Source of the DNA: Noviherbaspirillum saxi
GTDB lineage: Bacteria; Pseudomonadota; Gammaproteobacteria; Burkholderiales; Burkholderiaceae_D
DNA: 64,000 bases
Assembly: GCF_003591035.1 (NCBI RefSeq)
Contig: NZ_QYUO01000001.1
Span: 2,790,001-2,854,000, forward strand
Reading direction: 5' to 3'
Numbering within the stretch: the first letter of the stretch is position 1; each line of letters begins with the position of its first letter. Shown here piece after piece: positions 26,824-35,569 of this stretch. Position numbers and translations under genes: made by a program. The notes under the pieces were generated by a model. That model worked only from the letters and a program-made list of their open reading frames with translations, was not told the DNA's origin and made no database searches.

Positions 26824-27741
26824 TTAGCTGCGTACTTCTTCGTAGGTGAATGCCTTTGCGAGGGCGACCAGCGCCTGTTCCAGCAGCAAGCCGACAACGC
26901 CGATGACGACAATCGCAATGATGATGTGCGGCACGTTGAGGTTGTTCCACTCATCCCACACCCAGAACCCGATGCCCACGCCGCCGGTCAGCATTTCTGC
27001 CGCGACGATCACCAGCCATGCGGTCCCGATCGCCAAACGCACGCCGGTCAGCATGTACGGCAATACCGAGGGAAACAGAATCTTGGTGACGATCTTCCAT
27101 TCGGACAGATTCAGCACCTTGGCGACGTTCATGTAATCCTGCGGGACGCGCTGCACGCCGACCGCGGTATTGATGATCATCGGCCAGATCGAACAGATGA
27201 AGATCGCCCAGATCGCGGCGGGATTGGCGGCCTTGAATACCAGCAGGCCGATCGGCAGCCAGGCCAGCGGCGACACCGGCTTCAGCAGGCTGACGATGGG
27301 ATTGAACATGCCTGCCAAAAACTTGAAGCGCCCGATCATGAAACCCAGCGGAATGCCGATTGCCGCCGCCAGGCCGAACCCGGTCGCCACGCGCTGCAGC
27401 GACAACAGCAGATTCCAGCCTATGCCCTGGTCATTCGGTCCTTTTTGATAGAAGGGATCGGAAAACACATGAATCGCTTCCTGCAAGGTCACCATGGGCG
27501 ACGGGAAGCCGCTGTTTTTGGCGGCAACGATTTCCCACACCAGCACCAGCAGCGCGAGACCGAAAATCGGCGGCAGCACGGCCAGGAAGAAAGGTTTGAA
27601 CGACAGCTTTCTTGCCGCCGGCTTTGCCGCGGTTACGGATGGGCGCGCCTTCGCGTGCTCCTTGGTGTCGGCTTTCATCGGCGGCGACTCCGAGACCGGC
27701 TCTACCGGTGTGTTGAGGACATTGTTCATGACTGCGCTCAT
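26824..27741 (-). CDS. nrtB: Nitrate ABC transporter, permease
   Basis: 305 residues. After a charged N-terminal tail (about 45 residues) come six predicted membrane spans and the BPD_transp_1 core. The cytoplasmic EAA-like loop reads AKVLNLSEWKIVTKILFPSVLPYMLTG (about residues 207-233 as the key span). Length and motifs fit NrtB of nitrate/nitrite transporters. It lies 18 bp before nrtD and 21 bp after nrtA. Confidence 0.92.
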   Translation of the reverse strand: MSAVMNNVLNTPVEPVSESPPMKADTKEHAKARPSVTAAKPAARKLSFKPFFLAVLPPIFGLALLVLVWEIVAAKNSGFPSPMVTLQEAIHVFSDPFYQKGPNDQGIGWNLLLSLQRVATGFGLAAAIGIPLGFMIGRFKFLAGMFNPIVSLLKPVSPLAWLPIGLLVFKAANPAAIWAIFICSIWPMIINTAVGVQRVPQDYMNVAKVLNLSEWKIVTKILFPSVLPYMLTGVRLAIGTAWLVIVAAEMLTGGVGIGFWVWDEWNNLNVPHIIIAIVVIGVVGLLLEQALVALAKAFTYEEVRS

Positions 27742-27762
27742 AGTGGGCTCCGGTATAAGAAA

Positions 27763-29013
27763 TCAGGCTTTGATCTTGAAGGATTCGGCATAGGCTTTCG
27801 GGTTCTTGCCGTCCCAGACCGTGCCGTCGATCAGCTTCGACGTGCGCATCGGATCTTTCGGCAAGCTCACCTTGGCCATGTTTGCCGCTTCCTTGTAAAG
27901 GTCGATCTGATTGATCTGCCTGGCGACCGCAAGATAGTCGACATCTTCCTTGAGCAAACCCCAACGCTTGTGCTGGGTCAGGAACCACATGCCGTCGGAC
28001 AGGTACGGAAAGTTCACCGCGCCGTCGTTGTAGAACTTCATGTAGTTCGGATCATCCCAGGTCTTGCCCAGGCCATTCGAGTAGCGGCCGAGAATGCGCT
28101 GGTTGATGACGTCGACCGAGGTATTCACATACGACTTGTCGGCGATGGTTTCAGCCATCTTGTTCTTGTTGGACAGGCTGGCGTCGATCCACTTGCCGGC
28201 TTCCAGCACCGCAGCCGTCATCGCGCGTGCCGTGTTCGGATACTTCTTGACGAAGTCCGCAGTGGTACCGAGCACCTTTTCCGGATGGTCTTTCCAGATG
28301 TCCTGCGTGGTCACGCCGGTGATGCCGATACCGTCGGCGATCGCACGATGGCCCCATGGCTCGCCCACGCAATAGCCATCCATGTTGCCGACCCGCATGT
28401 TGGCCACCATTTGCGGCGGCGGCACGGTAATGATCTTTGCATCCTTCATCGGATTGATGCCATGCGCGGCCATCCAGTAGTACAGCCACATTGCGTGGGT
28501 GCCGGTCGGGAAGGTTTGCGCGAACGTGTATTCGCGCTTGTCGGTCTGCATCAGCTTGGCAAGCGATGCGCCGTCGACCGCTCCCTTGTCGGACAGCTTT
28601 TTCGACAGTGTGATCGCCTGGCCATTGTTGTTCAGTGTCATCAGCATCGCCATGTCCTTCTTCGGGCCGCTGACACCGAGGTGTACGCCGTAGATCAAGC
28701 CGTACAGCACATGTGCTGCATCGAGTTCGCCATTGACCAATTTGTCGCGTACGCCTGCCCACGAAGCTTCCTTGGTGGGTGTGATCTTGATGCCATATTT
28801 CTTGTCGATGCCGAGTACCGATGCCATGACGACCGAGGCGCAATCGGTCAATGGAATGAAGCCAATCTTGACCTCTTCCTTTTCCGGCTTATCGGAACCG
28901 GCAGCCCATGCACCCTGAGTGGCCAATCCACCGAATGCGCCGGCTGTTACTGCTGCGCCCGCCTTGATGATGCTGCGGCGGGTCAAATTTGTTTTGCTTT
29001 CTTTTGTTGTCAT
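27763..29013 (-). CDS. nrtA: Nitrate ABC transporter, substrate-binding protein
   Basis: 416 residues from ATG 29013, preceded by GAGGAAATC. The N-terminus carries a twin-arginine signal (NLTRRSIIKAGAAVTAGAFG), so the protein is likely exported folded by Tat. The body matches NrtA-type binding proteins (KIGFIPLTDCASVVMASVLG, GLIYGVHLGVSGPKKDMA, DGYCVGEPWGHRAIADGIG). It captures nitrate in the periplasm for NrtB and NrtD. The gene lies behind a sigma-54 promoter and an ANTAR-type leader (29044-29167). Confidence 0.93.
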   Translation of the reverse strand: MTTKESKTNLTRRSIIKAGAAVTAGAFGGLATQGAWAAGSDKPEKEEVKIGFIPLTDCASVVMASVLGIDKKYGIKITPTKEASWAGVRDKLVNGELDAAHVLYGLIYGVHLGVSGPKKDMAMLMTLNNNGQAITLSKKLSDKGAVDGASLAKLMQTDKREYTFAQTFPTGTHAMWLYYWMAAHGINPMKDAKIITVPPPQMVANMRVGNMDGYCVGEPWGHRAIADGIGITGVTTQDIWKDHPEKVLGTTADFVKKYPNTARAMTAAVLEAGKWIDASLSNKNKMAETIADKSYVNTSVDVINQRILGRYSNGLGKTWDDPNYMKFYNDGAVNFPYLSDGMWFLTQHKRWGLLKEDVDYLAVARQINQIDLYKEAANMAKVSLPKDPMRTSKLIDGTVWDGKNPKAYAESFKIKA

Positions 29014-29043
29014 GATTTCCTCATGCATGATGTCGAAACCGGC

Positions 29044-29098
29044 AAAAAGAAAGGCGTCCGGTCACAGCAAGCCAAGCTCGCGGTGAACGGACGCCTTT
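29044..29098 (-). terminator. Leader terminator upstream of nrtA
   Basis: An 11-bp stem (29050-29060 with 29088-29098), extended by partial pairing of 29061-29065 with 29083-29086. On the minus strand it is followed by CTTTTT (29044-29049). It lies 30 nt before the nrtA start, inside the leader, so it should stop transcription unless antiterminated. Confidence 0.8.
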
Positions 29099-29167
29099 GT
29101 CCAAAAACGAGATGACCATCTTTGGTCAGCTCGTTGTTACTGATCGGTGCGCCAGCATTGGCGCGCC
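29044..29167 (-). ncRNA. ANTAR-target leader RNA of nrtABD (two hexaloop hairpins plus terminator)
   Basis: On the minus strand the first hairpin has a GCGCC/GGCGC stem (29149-29153 with 29160-29164) and loop AATGCT (29154-29159). The second has TGACC/GGTCA (29113-29117 with 29124-29128), loop AAAGAT (29118-29123), and an outer CTCGT/ACGAG extension. Both six-base loops carry A at position 1 and G at position 4, the hallmark of ANTAR RNA targets. They are about 20 nt apart and are followed by an intrinsic terminator. NasT is encoded just upstream, so antitermination by NasT is the natural model. Confidence 0.8.
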
Positions 29168-29177
29168 AGTATCGTTT

Positions 29178-29192
29178 GCAAGCCCTGTGCCA
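29178..29192 (-). promoter_or_regulatory. Sigma-54 promoter of nrtABD
   Basis: The minus strand reads TGGCACAGGGCTTGC, a near-perfect -24/-12 promoter. The expected start point is around 29166-29168, exactly at the 5' base of the first ANTAR hairpin. Confidence 0.8.
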
Positions 29193-29243
29193 ACCCGGAA
29201 TTCAAACTTGGTACCGGATTTGATCCAGATCAGGCCCGGTTTC

Positions 29244-29258
29244 GCACCCGGATTGTGC
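29244..29258. promoter_or_regulatory. Candidate NtrC site upstream of nrtA
   Basis: GCAC-N7-GTGC, the NtrC core pattern, about 50 bp upstream of the -24 element. The inner bases are less symmetric than in the nirB-narK site. Confidence 0.55.
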
Positions 29259-29313
29259 GGCGCATTAAATCAGGGCGGAGCGCGTCACAATTCGGGGCCC
29301 GGTCTTAGCGCAC

Positions 29314-29937
29314 TTACAAGAGCAGATCGGCAACATCGATCATGCGCTGCGCCACTTCGGACAACTTGAGGTTCTTGTCCATCGCCAGACGGCGCAGCTT
29401 GCGATAGGCATCGTCTTCCGAGCAGTGATGCCTTTCCATCAACAAACCTTTGGCGCGCTCGATCACCTTGCGCTCGGCCAGCTTGATCTTGGTTTCCGAG
29501 AGCTCGTGCCGCAATTTCTGGTCGACTTCAAAGCGCGCAAGCGCAACGTCCAGCACGGTCTTGACGCGTTCGGCCGACAATCCCGCGACGACATAGGCCG
29601 ATACGCCGGCTTCTATCGCGGCATGCATCTTTTCCTTGTCATTGTCTTCAGTGAAGCAGACGATGGGGCGGCGCTCATTGGCGGTCGCGGCAACGACCTT
29701 CTTCAATGCCGCATCGGATTGTTCATCGACGATAATCACGTCGGGCTGCAGCTGCGCGATCTGTTCTTCCAGATCGGCGTCCGGCGGCAGCGCGGCCAGG
29801 ATGTTATAGCCGCCTTCCAGCAATCCTATGCGCAGCGCCCGGGCACGCTCGGCCTGGACCTGCGCGGCGACGTCGGCCCCTTCGGGCACGACTAATGAGT
29901 TGATTACGACGATTTTCAGCTGTTTGGGATCGCTCAT
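29314..29937 (-). CDS. nasT: NasT-type response regulator with ANTAR RNA-binding domain
   Basis: 207 residues from ATG 29937 (MSDPKQLKIVVIN), with AGG upstream. Residues about 1-135 are receiver-like; the usual N-terminal acidic pair is replaced (VVINSL), while an aspartate remains at the phospho-acceptor place (DVIIVDEQSD). The C-terminal 60 residues are an ANTAR domain (KLAERKVIERAKGLLMERHHCSEDDAYRKLRRLA in sense, about residues 148-182). NasT proteins bind leader RNAs and prevent termination when nitrate is present; in known systems NasS holds NasT inactive without nitrate. No NasS gene is seen in this window. Confidence 0.9.
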   Translation of the reverse strand: MSDPKQLKIVVINSLVVPEGADVAAQVQAERARALRIGLLEGGYNILAALPPDADLEEQIAQLQPDVIIVDEQSDAALKKVVAATANERRPIVCFTEDNDKEKMHAAIEAGVSAYVVAGLSAERVKTVLDVALARFEVDQKLRHELSETKIKLAERKVIERAKGLLMERHHCSEDDAYRKLRRLAMDKNLKLSEVAQRMIDVADLLL

Positions 29938-30006
29938 GATTAGCCTGTGATGGACTTCCATTAAAATAGAGCTTTGCAAGAACCTTGCCATCCTTCACTT
30001 CCCTTC

Positions 30007-31035
30007 ATGATCGTTCTCGGCGTCGAATCCTCCTGTGATGAAACCGGCCTTGCGTTGTATGACACACAACGCGGCCTGCTTGCGCATGCCCTGTATTCGC
30101 AGGTCGCAATGCATGAGGAATACGGCGGCGTAGTACCCGAACTGGCGTCGCGCGACCATATCCGGCGCGCCATTCCCCTGCTTGAACAAGTGCTGACGCA
30201 GGCCGCGCTGCCGCGCAATGCAGTCGATGCGATCGCCTATACCCAGGGCCCGGGTCTGGCAGGCGCATTATTGGTTGGGGCGTCGATCGCATGCGGTCTC
30301 GGCCTGGCGCTGGATCGGCCGGTCCTGGGCGTACATCATCTCGAAGGTCATTTGCTGTCGCCGCTGCTCGCGGGCGACCGGCCGGATTTCCCGTTTGTCG
30401 CCTTGTTGATTTCCGGCGGCCATACGCAGCTGATGCGTGTGGACGGTGTCGGCCAGTATGAATTGCTGGGCGAAACCCTGGATGATGCGGCGGGTGAAGC
30501 ATTCGACAAGTCGGCCAAGCTGCTCGGCCTGGGCTATCCGGGCGGTCCCGCGATTTCGCGATTGGCCGAATTCGGCGATCCCGGCACCTATCAGTTGCCG
30601 CGCCCGATGTTGCATTCAAAAGATTTGAACTTCAGCTTTTCCGGCTTGAAGACTGCAGTCCTCACGCTGGTCAAGAAACAGACCGTCAATATCTGCGAGC
30701 AGGACAAGGCCAATATCGCGCGGGCATTCGTCGATGCGATCGTCGACGTGCTGGTCGCGAAATGCCTGGCGGCGCTCAAGCAAACCGGCCTGAAGCGGCT
30801 GGTGATCGCGGGCGGCGTCGGCGCCAACCGGCAATTGCGCGAAGCATTGAATGCGGCTGCGCAGAAAAAGCGCTTTCGCGTCTACTATCCGGAACTTGAG
30901 TTTTGCACCGACAATGGCGCGATGATCGCGTTTGCCGGCGCGATGCGTCTGCAAATCAATCCTGATGCCGCAAAACGCGAGTATGCGTTCAATGTGCGTC
31001 CGCGCTGGCCGCTGGATGAACTGCGCGTGGTTTAG
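30007..31035 (+). CDS. tsaD: tRNA N6-adenosine threonylcarbamoyltransferase
   Basis: 342 residues from ATG 30007 ([19 protein letters not shown]). Metal-binding histidines are in [11 protein letters not shown], and ISGGHTQLM and the ATP-binding [13 protein letters not shown] are present. With TsaB, TsaC and TsaE it makes t6A37 on ANN-decoding tRNAs; tsaE is present at 54.3 kb. It is transcribed divergently from nasT with a 69-bp gap. Length and motifs are normal. Confidence 0.97.
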   Translation: MIVLGVESSCDETGLALYDTQRGLLAHALYSQVAMHEEYGGVVPELASRDHIRRAIPLLEQVLTQAALPRNAVDAIAYTQGPGLAGALLVGASIACGLGLALDRPVLGVHHLEGHLLSPLLAGDRPDFPFVALLISGGHTQLMRVDGVGQYELLGETLDDAAGEAFDKSAKLLGLGYPGGPAISRLAEFGDPGTYQLPRPMLHSKDLNFSFSGLKTAVLTLVKKQTVNICEQDKANIARAFVDAIVDVLVAKCLAALKQTGLKRLVIAGGVGANRQLREALNAAAQKKRFRVYYPELEFCTDNGAMIAFAGAMRLQINPDAAKREYAFNVRPRWPLDELRVV

Positions 31036-31231
31036 CGATTCAAACCGTAGCAGGCGCGTGGGACGCGGATTCCCACAGTTCTTTCTTTCCGGACGGTGCG
31101 CCGCAATTACCTTGCATCATGTTGATGTGCGGCATTACTTCATTCGTATCATCCTGCCCGATCCATAACAGCGTAAACTCCGTATCCAATCCTGTCGCAT
31201 CCTGCGACCCGAATAATTCTGCGAGCAATCC

Positions 31232-33526
31232 ATGTCCGACGCGTCTTTCCCTTTATTTTCCGACCTGAACCTGAGCGAGCCTTTGCTACGCGTGCTGAAG
31301 GAGCTGGGCTATGAGTCACCGTCGCCAATCCAGGCGGCCACGATTCCCATCTTGCTGGGCAACCGCGACGTGCTGGGCCAGGCGCAGACAGGCACCGGCA
31401 AAACGGCGGCTTTTGCCCTGCCCGTGCTGGCCCGCATCGATATCCGGCAAACCGCTCCGCAAGCCCTGGTGCTGGCGCCGACGCGTGAACTGGCGATTCA
31501 AGTGGCAGAAGCCTTTCAACGCTACGCCACGTATATCCCTGGCTTTCATGTGCTGCCGATTTATGGCGGCCAGAGTTATGGTCCGCAGCTGAGCGCATTG
31601 CGGCGCGGTGTGCATGTCGTGGTCGGCACGCCCGGCCGCATCATCGATCATGTGGAAAAAAACTCGCTGGACCTTTCGCAGATCAAAACGCTGGTGCTCG
31701 ATGAAGCCGATGAAATGCTGCGCATGGGCTTTATTGACGACGTCGAAACCATCCTGCAACGGACGCCGGCTTCGCGCCAGACCGCACTGTTTTCGGCCAC
31801 CATGCCTTCGGCGATCAAGCGCATCGCGCAAACCTATCTGCGCAATCCGGCCGAAGTCACCATCGCTGCCAAAACAGGCACCGCCGACAATATCCGCCAG
31901 CGCTACTGGCTGGTCAGCGGCATGCACAAGCTCGACGCGCTCACGCGCATCCTGGAAGCCGAGACCTTCGACGGCATGATCATTTTTGCGCGCACCAAGC
32001 TGGGCACGGAAGAGCTAGCCGGCAAATTGCAGGCGCGCGGGTTTTCCGCCGCCGCGATTAACGGCGACATCGTGCAGCAGCAGCGCGAACGGACTATCCA
32101 GCAGCTTAAGGATGGCAAGATCGATATCCTGGTCGCCACCGATGTCGCCGCACGCGGCCTTGACGTCGAGCGTATCAGCCACGTGATCAACTACGATGTG
32201 CCCTACGACCCGGAAAGCTATACGCATCGCATCGGCCGCACCGGACGCGCCGGACGCAGCGGCGAAGCAATCCTGTTTATCGCCCCGCGCGAACGCAACC
32301 TGCTCAAGACCATCGAGCGCGCGACGCGCCAGCCTATCGCGATGCTGGAATTGCCGACCATTCAGGCCGTCAACGACGTGCGTATCGCGAAATTCAAGGA
32401 TCAGATCAGCGCCGCTCTTGCGGCAGGCGGGCTCGACCTATTCCAGTCGCTGATCGAAGATTATGAGCGCGAACAGAATATCCCTGCCATTGAAATCGCT
32501 GCCGCACTCGCGAAACTGGCGCGCGGCGATGTCCCGCTGTTACTGGAAAAAAACCAGCGCGAGCCGCAGGGCGAACGCTCCTGGGCGAGCGACAAGCCCA
32601 GCCATGGCAGCAGGTTTGAACATACCGAGCACAAGGGACAAGCGGAAAGATTCGGTCGCCAGGAACACAGAGATCACACCGAGCGGCCTGCCTTTCCCCG
32701 CAAGGAGCGCATTGTTCGCCAGCCCGATGCCGGCATGGCGACCTTCCGGATTGAAGTTGGCCACGCACATGGGGTCAAACCGGGCAATATCGTCGGCGCC
32801 ATTGCCAACGAAGCCGGGCTCGATTCCAAACACATTGGCCGCATCGAAATCTATGACGATTACAGTACGCTTGATCTGCCCGACAGCATGCCTGCCGAAC
32901 TCCTGAATCAGCTCAAGACCGTATGGGTGGCCGGCCAACAATTGCGCATCAGCCGCGATGGCGAACCCGCAGCAGCGCCGGCAAAACCTGCGTTCAAAAA
33001 AGCACACGTCTCCGACAAGCCGGATGCCAGTGATGCCGCCATGCCCGCCGCGCGCCCCGCACCCAAGGAGCGCACTGATCGAAAAAACAAGCTCGCCGTA
33101 AAGGCATACCGTATCGAGGTGGGCCATGCGCATGGCGTCAAGCCAGCCAATATCGTGGGCGCGATTGCCAACGAGGCGGGGCTGGAGGCCAAATACATCG
33201 GCCGTATCGAGATATTTGACGACTACAGTGTGCTGGATCTGCCGGACGGCATGCCAAAGGAAGTGTTTGAACAGTTACAAACTGTAGCGGTGGCCGGACG
33301 GCCGTTACGCATCAGCCAGGTCGGCGGGGCAGCGCCTGCGCAAGACAAACCCGCCGGGGCAAAAATCCCATTATCCGTGCCCAAAAAAGGCGGGGACAGA
33401 AGAGTGAATGAGAAAAATTCCGGCGACAAATCCTCGTTCAAACGAACGGGCGGTGTCGGAAACCGCTCTGCCGATACGGCAAAAGCGAAGCCAAAATCGC
33501 ATCGCAAAGGTGTGAAGCCGGCGTGA
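31232..33526 (+). CDS. deaD: DEAD-box ATP-dependent RNA helicase with two DbpA RNA-binding domains
   Basis: 764 residues. The helicase core spans about 1-370: the Q motif region, AQTGTGKTAA, VLDEADEML, FSATMPS and HRIGRTGRAGRSG. A charged linker leads to two copies of the DbpA/CsdA-type RNA-recognition domain, about residues 500-572 and 624-695. Both start with EVGHAHGVKP and share NIVGAIANEAGL, and they are about 70% alike. The tail is Lys/Arg/Gly-rich. DeaD/CsdA proteins help ribosome assembly and mRNA turnover, especially in the cold. Most relatives have a single such domain, so the tandem copy is unusual. Confidence 0.92.
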   Translation: MSDASFPLFSDLNLSEPLLRVLKELGYESPSPIQAATIPILLGNRDVLGQAQTGTGKTAAFALPVLARIDIRQTAPQALVLAPTRELAIQVAEAFQRYATYIPGFHVLPIYGGQSYGPQLSALRRGVHVVVGTPGRIIDHVEKNSLDLSQIKTLVLDEADEMLRMGFIDDVETILQRTPASRQTALFSATMPSAIKRIAQTYLRNPAEVTIAAKTGTADNIRQRYWLVSGMHKLDALTRILEAETFDGMIIFARTKLGTEELAGKLQARGFSAAAINGDIVQQQRERTIQQLKDGKIDILVATDVAARGLDVERISHVINYDVPYDPESYTHRIGRTGRAGRSGEAILFIAPRERNLLKTIERATRQPIAMLELPTIQAVNDVRIAKFKDQISAALAAGGLDLFQSLIEDYEREQNIPAIEIAAALAKLARGDVPLLLEKNQREPQGERSWASDKPSHGSRFEHTEHKGQAERFGRQEHRDHTERPAFPRKERIVRQPDAGMATFRIEVGHAHGVKPGNIVGAIANEAGLDSKHIGRIEIYDDYSTLDLPDSMPAELLNQLKTVWVAGQQLRISRDGEPAAAPAKPAFKKAHVSDKPDASDAAMPAARPAPKERTDRKNKLAVKAYRIEVGHAHGVKPANIVGAIANEAGLEAKYIGRIEIFDDYSVLDLPDGMPKEVFEQLQTVAVAGRPLRISQVGGAAPAQDKPAGAKIPLSVPKKGGDRRVNEKNSGDKSSFKRTGGVGNRSADTAKAKPKSHRKGVKPA

Positions 33527-33570
33527 TGCCGTGTATGCCGGTTTGCGGGGAGACGACCGGCCGTTTTTTC

Positions 33571-34263
33571 TCAATCGCCGGTGGGCGATAGCTGAAACGA
33601 TTTCACCCGGGTCCAGCCGCGCAGATACTCCGCCAGCTTGGGCGTATTGCTGGCATCCGTGGTCTGGATCACCATCCTGTACTCGAACGAGTCGCCGTCT
33701 TCGGCGACTCGGTAACTCATGTTGGCGATCGAAAAGCCATGCCGATGCAGCAGGGAGCGGATCTCTTCTTCCGGCACGGTATCGTCGCGGCCGAAACGGA
33801 TGGAATGATGCGCATATGAATGCGAAGGCATCAGCGCCTCGATGCGGCGGAACAGCGAGAGGATGCCGACCGTCAGCAGGGTGGCGAGGATCGCCGGGTA
33901 ATAGAAGCCGATGCCGATCAATACCCCGATCGCAGCAGTGATCCAAATTGAGGCCGCAGTGGTCAGGCCGCGTACGCTGAGCCCTTCCTTGAAAATGACA
34001 CCGGCCCCAAGAAAGCCGATACCGGTCATGATGCCCTGCGCCATGCGCGTCGGATCGGTGCGCACCGTGTCCATCGGCATGCCGGGCAGCCACTTCGACT
34101 GGTAGAGCATCACCAGCATCAGCAAACTGGATGCGAGACAAACCAGCGTATGCGTACGAAATCCCGCAGGACGGGCGTGATAGCTGCGCTCCAGGCCAAT
34201 GATGCCGCCCGCGACAAGGGCACCGATCAGATGAACCGCAATCGCGACATAGTCATTGCCCAT
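33571..34263 (-). CDS. MgtC/SapB-family membrane protein
   Basis: 230 residues with four or five N-terminal membrane spans. The hallmark GGIIGLERSYHARPAGFRTH comes first, then DPTRMAQGIMTGIGFLGAG and GLTTAASIWITAAIGVLIG. The C-terminal about 80 residues form a soluble ACT-like domain, as in MgtC. MgtC itself restrains the F1Fo ATP synthase and supports growth in low magnesium; many relatives have other or unknown roles. No Mg-responsive leader was recognised, so the symbol mgtC is not assigned. Confidence 0.85.
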   Translation of the reverse strand: MGNDYVAIAVHLIGALVAGGIIGLERSYHARPAGFRTHTLVCLASSLLMLVMLYQSKWLPGMPMDTVRTDPTRMAQGIMTGIGFLGAGVIFKEGLSVRGLTTAASIWITAAIGVLIGIGFYYPAILATLLTVGILSLFRRIEALMPSHSYAHHSIRFGRDDTVPEEEIRSLLHRHGFSIANMSYRVAEDGDSFEYRMVIQTTDASNTPKLAEYLRGWTRVKSFQLSPTGD

Positions 34264-34353
34264 CCCTGCTCCTTGCTATCTTTTATTCAGCATAACGCCA
34301 ATGGCGGCGATGCGTATAGACGCAGAGCAATATCGGCGCGGAATGGAGATGGC

Positions 34354-34959
34354 CTATTTTTTCTTGCTGCCGATCCGGCTTTCCTTGCCCGCGATCAGAT
34401 TCGCCACATTCTGGCGATGCCGATAAATCAGCAAGCCGCTCATGATCACGATGGCGAGCAGGATCGGGTCGGTACCGAACAGCAAGCCGTAATAGAAAGG
34501 CGCAAAGACGCTCGCGACCAGGGCGGCAAGCGACGAATAGCGGAATGCATAAGCAATGACGATCCAGGTGACGATGGTTGCTAGTCCCAGCCAGCCGTTT
34601 ATGCCGATCAGCACCCCCAGCATCGTTGCCACCCCTTTGCCACCGACGAAACGCGTGAACAGCGGCCACAAGTGGCCGATGAAGACAGCAAGCGCGACCA
34701 GTGCGATTCCGCCATCGCCGACCCCGTATTGCGGCCCGAAGCGCATCGCCAGCCAGACGGCGAGCCAGCCTTTGGCGCCGTCGCCGAACAAGGTCAATGC
34801 CGCGGCCGCCTTGTTACCGCTGCGCAGCACATTGGTGGCGCCGGGGTTATTCGAACCATAGGTACGGGGATCGGCCAGGCCGAATAGTTTGCTGACCACC
34901 ACCGCGAACGACACCGAGCCAATCAGATATGCGGCGACGGTAAACAAGACTGTATTCAT
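34354..34959 (-). CDS. plsY: Glycerol-3-phosphate acyltransferase PlsY
   Basis: 201 residues, with about five membrane spans. Conserved blocks: [37 protein letters not shown] (motif 1, glycerol-phosphate site), the [14 protein letters not shown] segment and the [18 protein letters not shown] block (motif 2). It uses acyl-phosphate from PlsX to acylate glycerol-3-phosphate, the first phospholipid step. The C-terminal tail is short and basic. The gene precedes the mgtC-like gene's region and follows ybaK on the same strand. Confidence 0.95.
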   Translation of the reverse strand: MNTVLFTVAAYLIGSVSFAVVVSKLFGLADPRTYGSNNPGATNVLRSGNKAAAALTLFGDGAKGWLAVWLAMRFGPQYGVGDGGIALVALAVFIGHLWPLFTRFVGGKGVATMLGVLIGINGWLGLATIVTWIVIAYAFRYSSLAALVASVFAPFYYGLLFGTDPILLAIVIMSGLLIYRHRQNVANLIAGKESRIGSKKK

Positions 34960-34994
34960 TTCATCCTTTCAATTGAGGCAAGGCAGGTGCGGTC

Positions 34995-35486
34995 TTATTC
35001 GTCAAGCGCGCACTGAATCGGCTTGGCCGGCAGCACCGCCGGAATGATCTTCGGATCGATGCCGATCAGGTAACCGCGCCGGCCGCCGTTGATGTAGATC
35101 TTGTCGACATCGAGTATGCCTTGCTCGATATAGACGGGCATGGCCTTCCGGGTGCCGAACGGTGAAGTACCGCCCACCAGAAATCCCGAATGGCGATTCG
35201 CCACTTCGGGCTTGCAAGGTTCGACCGACTTGCAGCCGATCTGGCGCGCAAGGTTCTTGGTGGAGACCTTGCGGTCGCCGTGCATCAGCACGATCAGCGG
35301 CTTGGCCGTCTCATCCTGCATGACCAGGGTCTTGATCACATGATGTTCGTCGACACCGAGCTCGCGGGCCGACACTGCGGTGCCGCCGTGCTCTTCATAG
35401 GCATACGGATGTTCGGAAAAGGCGATGCCGTGCTTGCGCAGGAACTGGGTGGCCGGGGTCTCGGAGATATGTTCTTTTTTTGCCAT
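34995..35486 (-). CDS. ybaK: Cys-tRNA(Pro)/Cys-tRNA deacylase YbaK
   Basis: 163 residues. A YbaK/ProX-type editing domain with VIKTLVMQDETAKPLIVLMHGD, the key lysine in KNLARQIG, and GGTSPFGTRKAMPVYIE. It removes cysteine wrongly loaded on tRNA(Pro) by prolyl-tRNA synthetase. It starts 35 bp upstream of plsY and is probably co-transcribed with it. Confidence 0.92.
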   Translation of the reverse strand: MAKKEHISETPATQFLRKHGIAFSEHPYAYEEHGGTAVSARELGVDEHHVIKTLVMQDETAKPLIVLMHGDRKVSTKNLARQIGCKSVEPCKPEVANRHSGFLVGGTSPFGTRKAMPVYIEQGILDVDKIYINGGRRGYLIGIDPKIIPAVLPAKPIQCALDE

Positions 35487-35569
35487 GGTTCAAATTCATA
35501 TTGCGGAGCACATTATGCAGCAAGACGCGCTCTTTGCAAGCCGCCTATGCATGTGCCGACATCGGTGCC

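Noticed and set aside
26500..29115. 871-codon open frame on the plus strand
   Set aside because: Opposite nrtABD, with antisense-like composition. It also runs through the leader hairpins.
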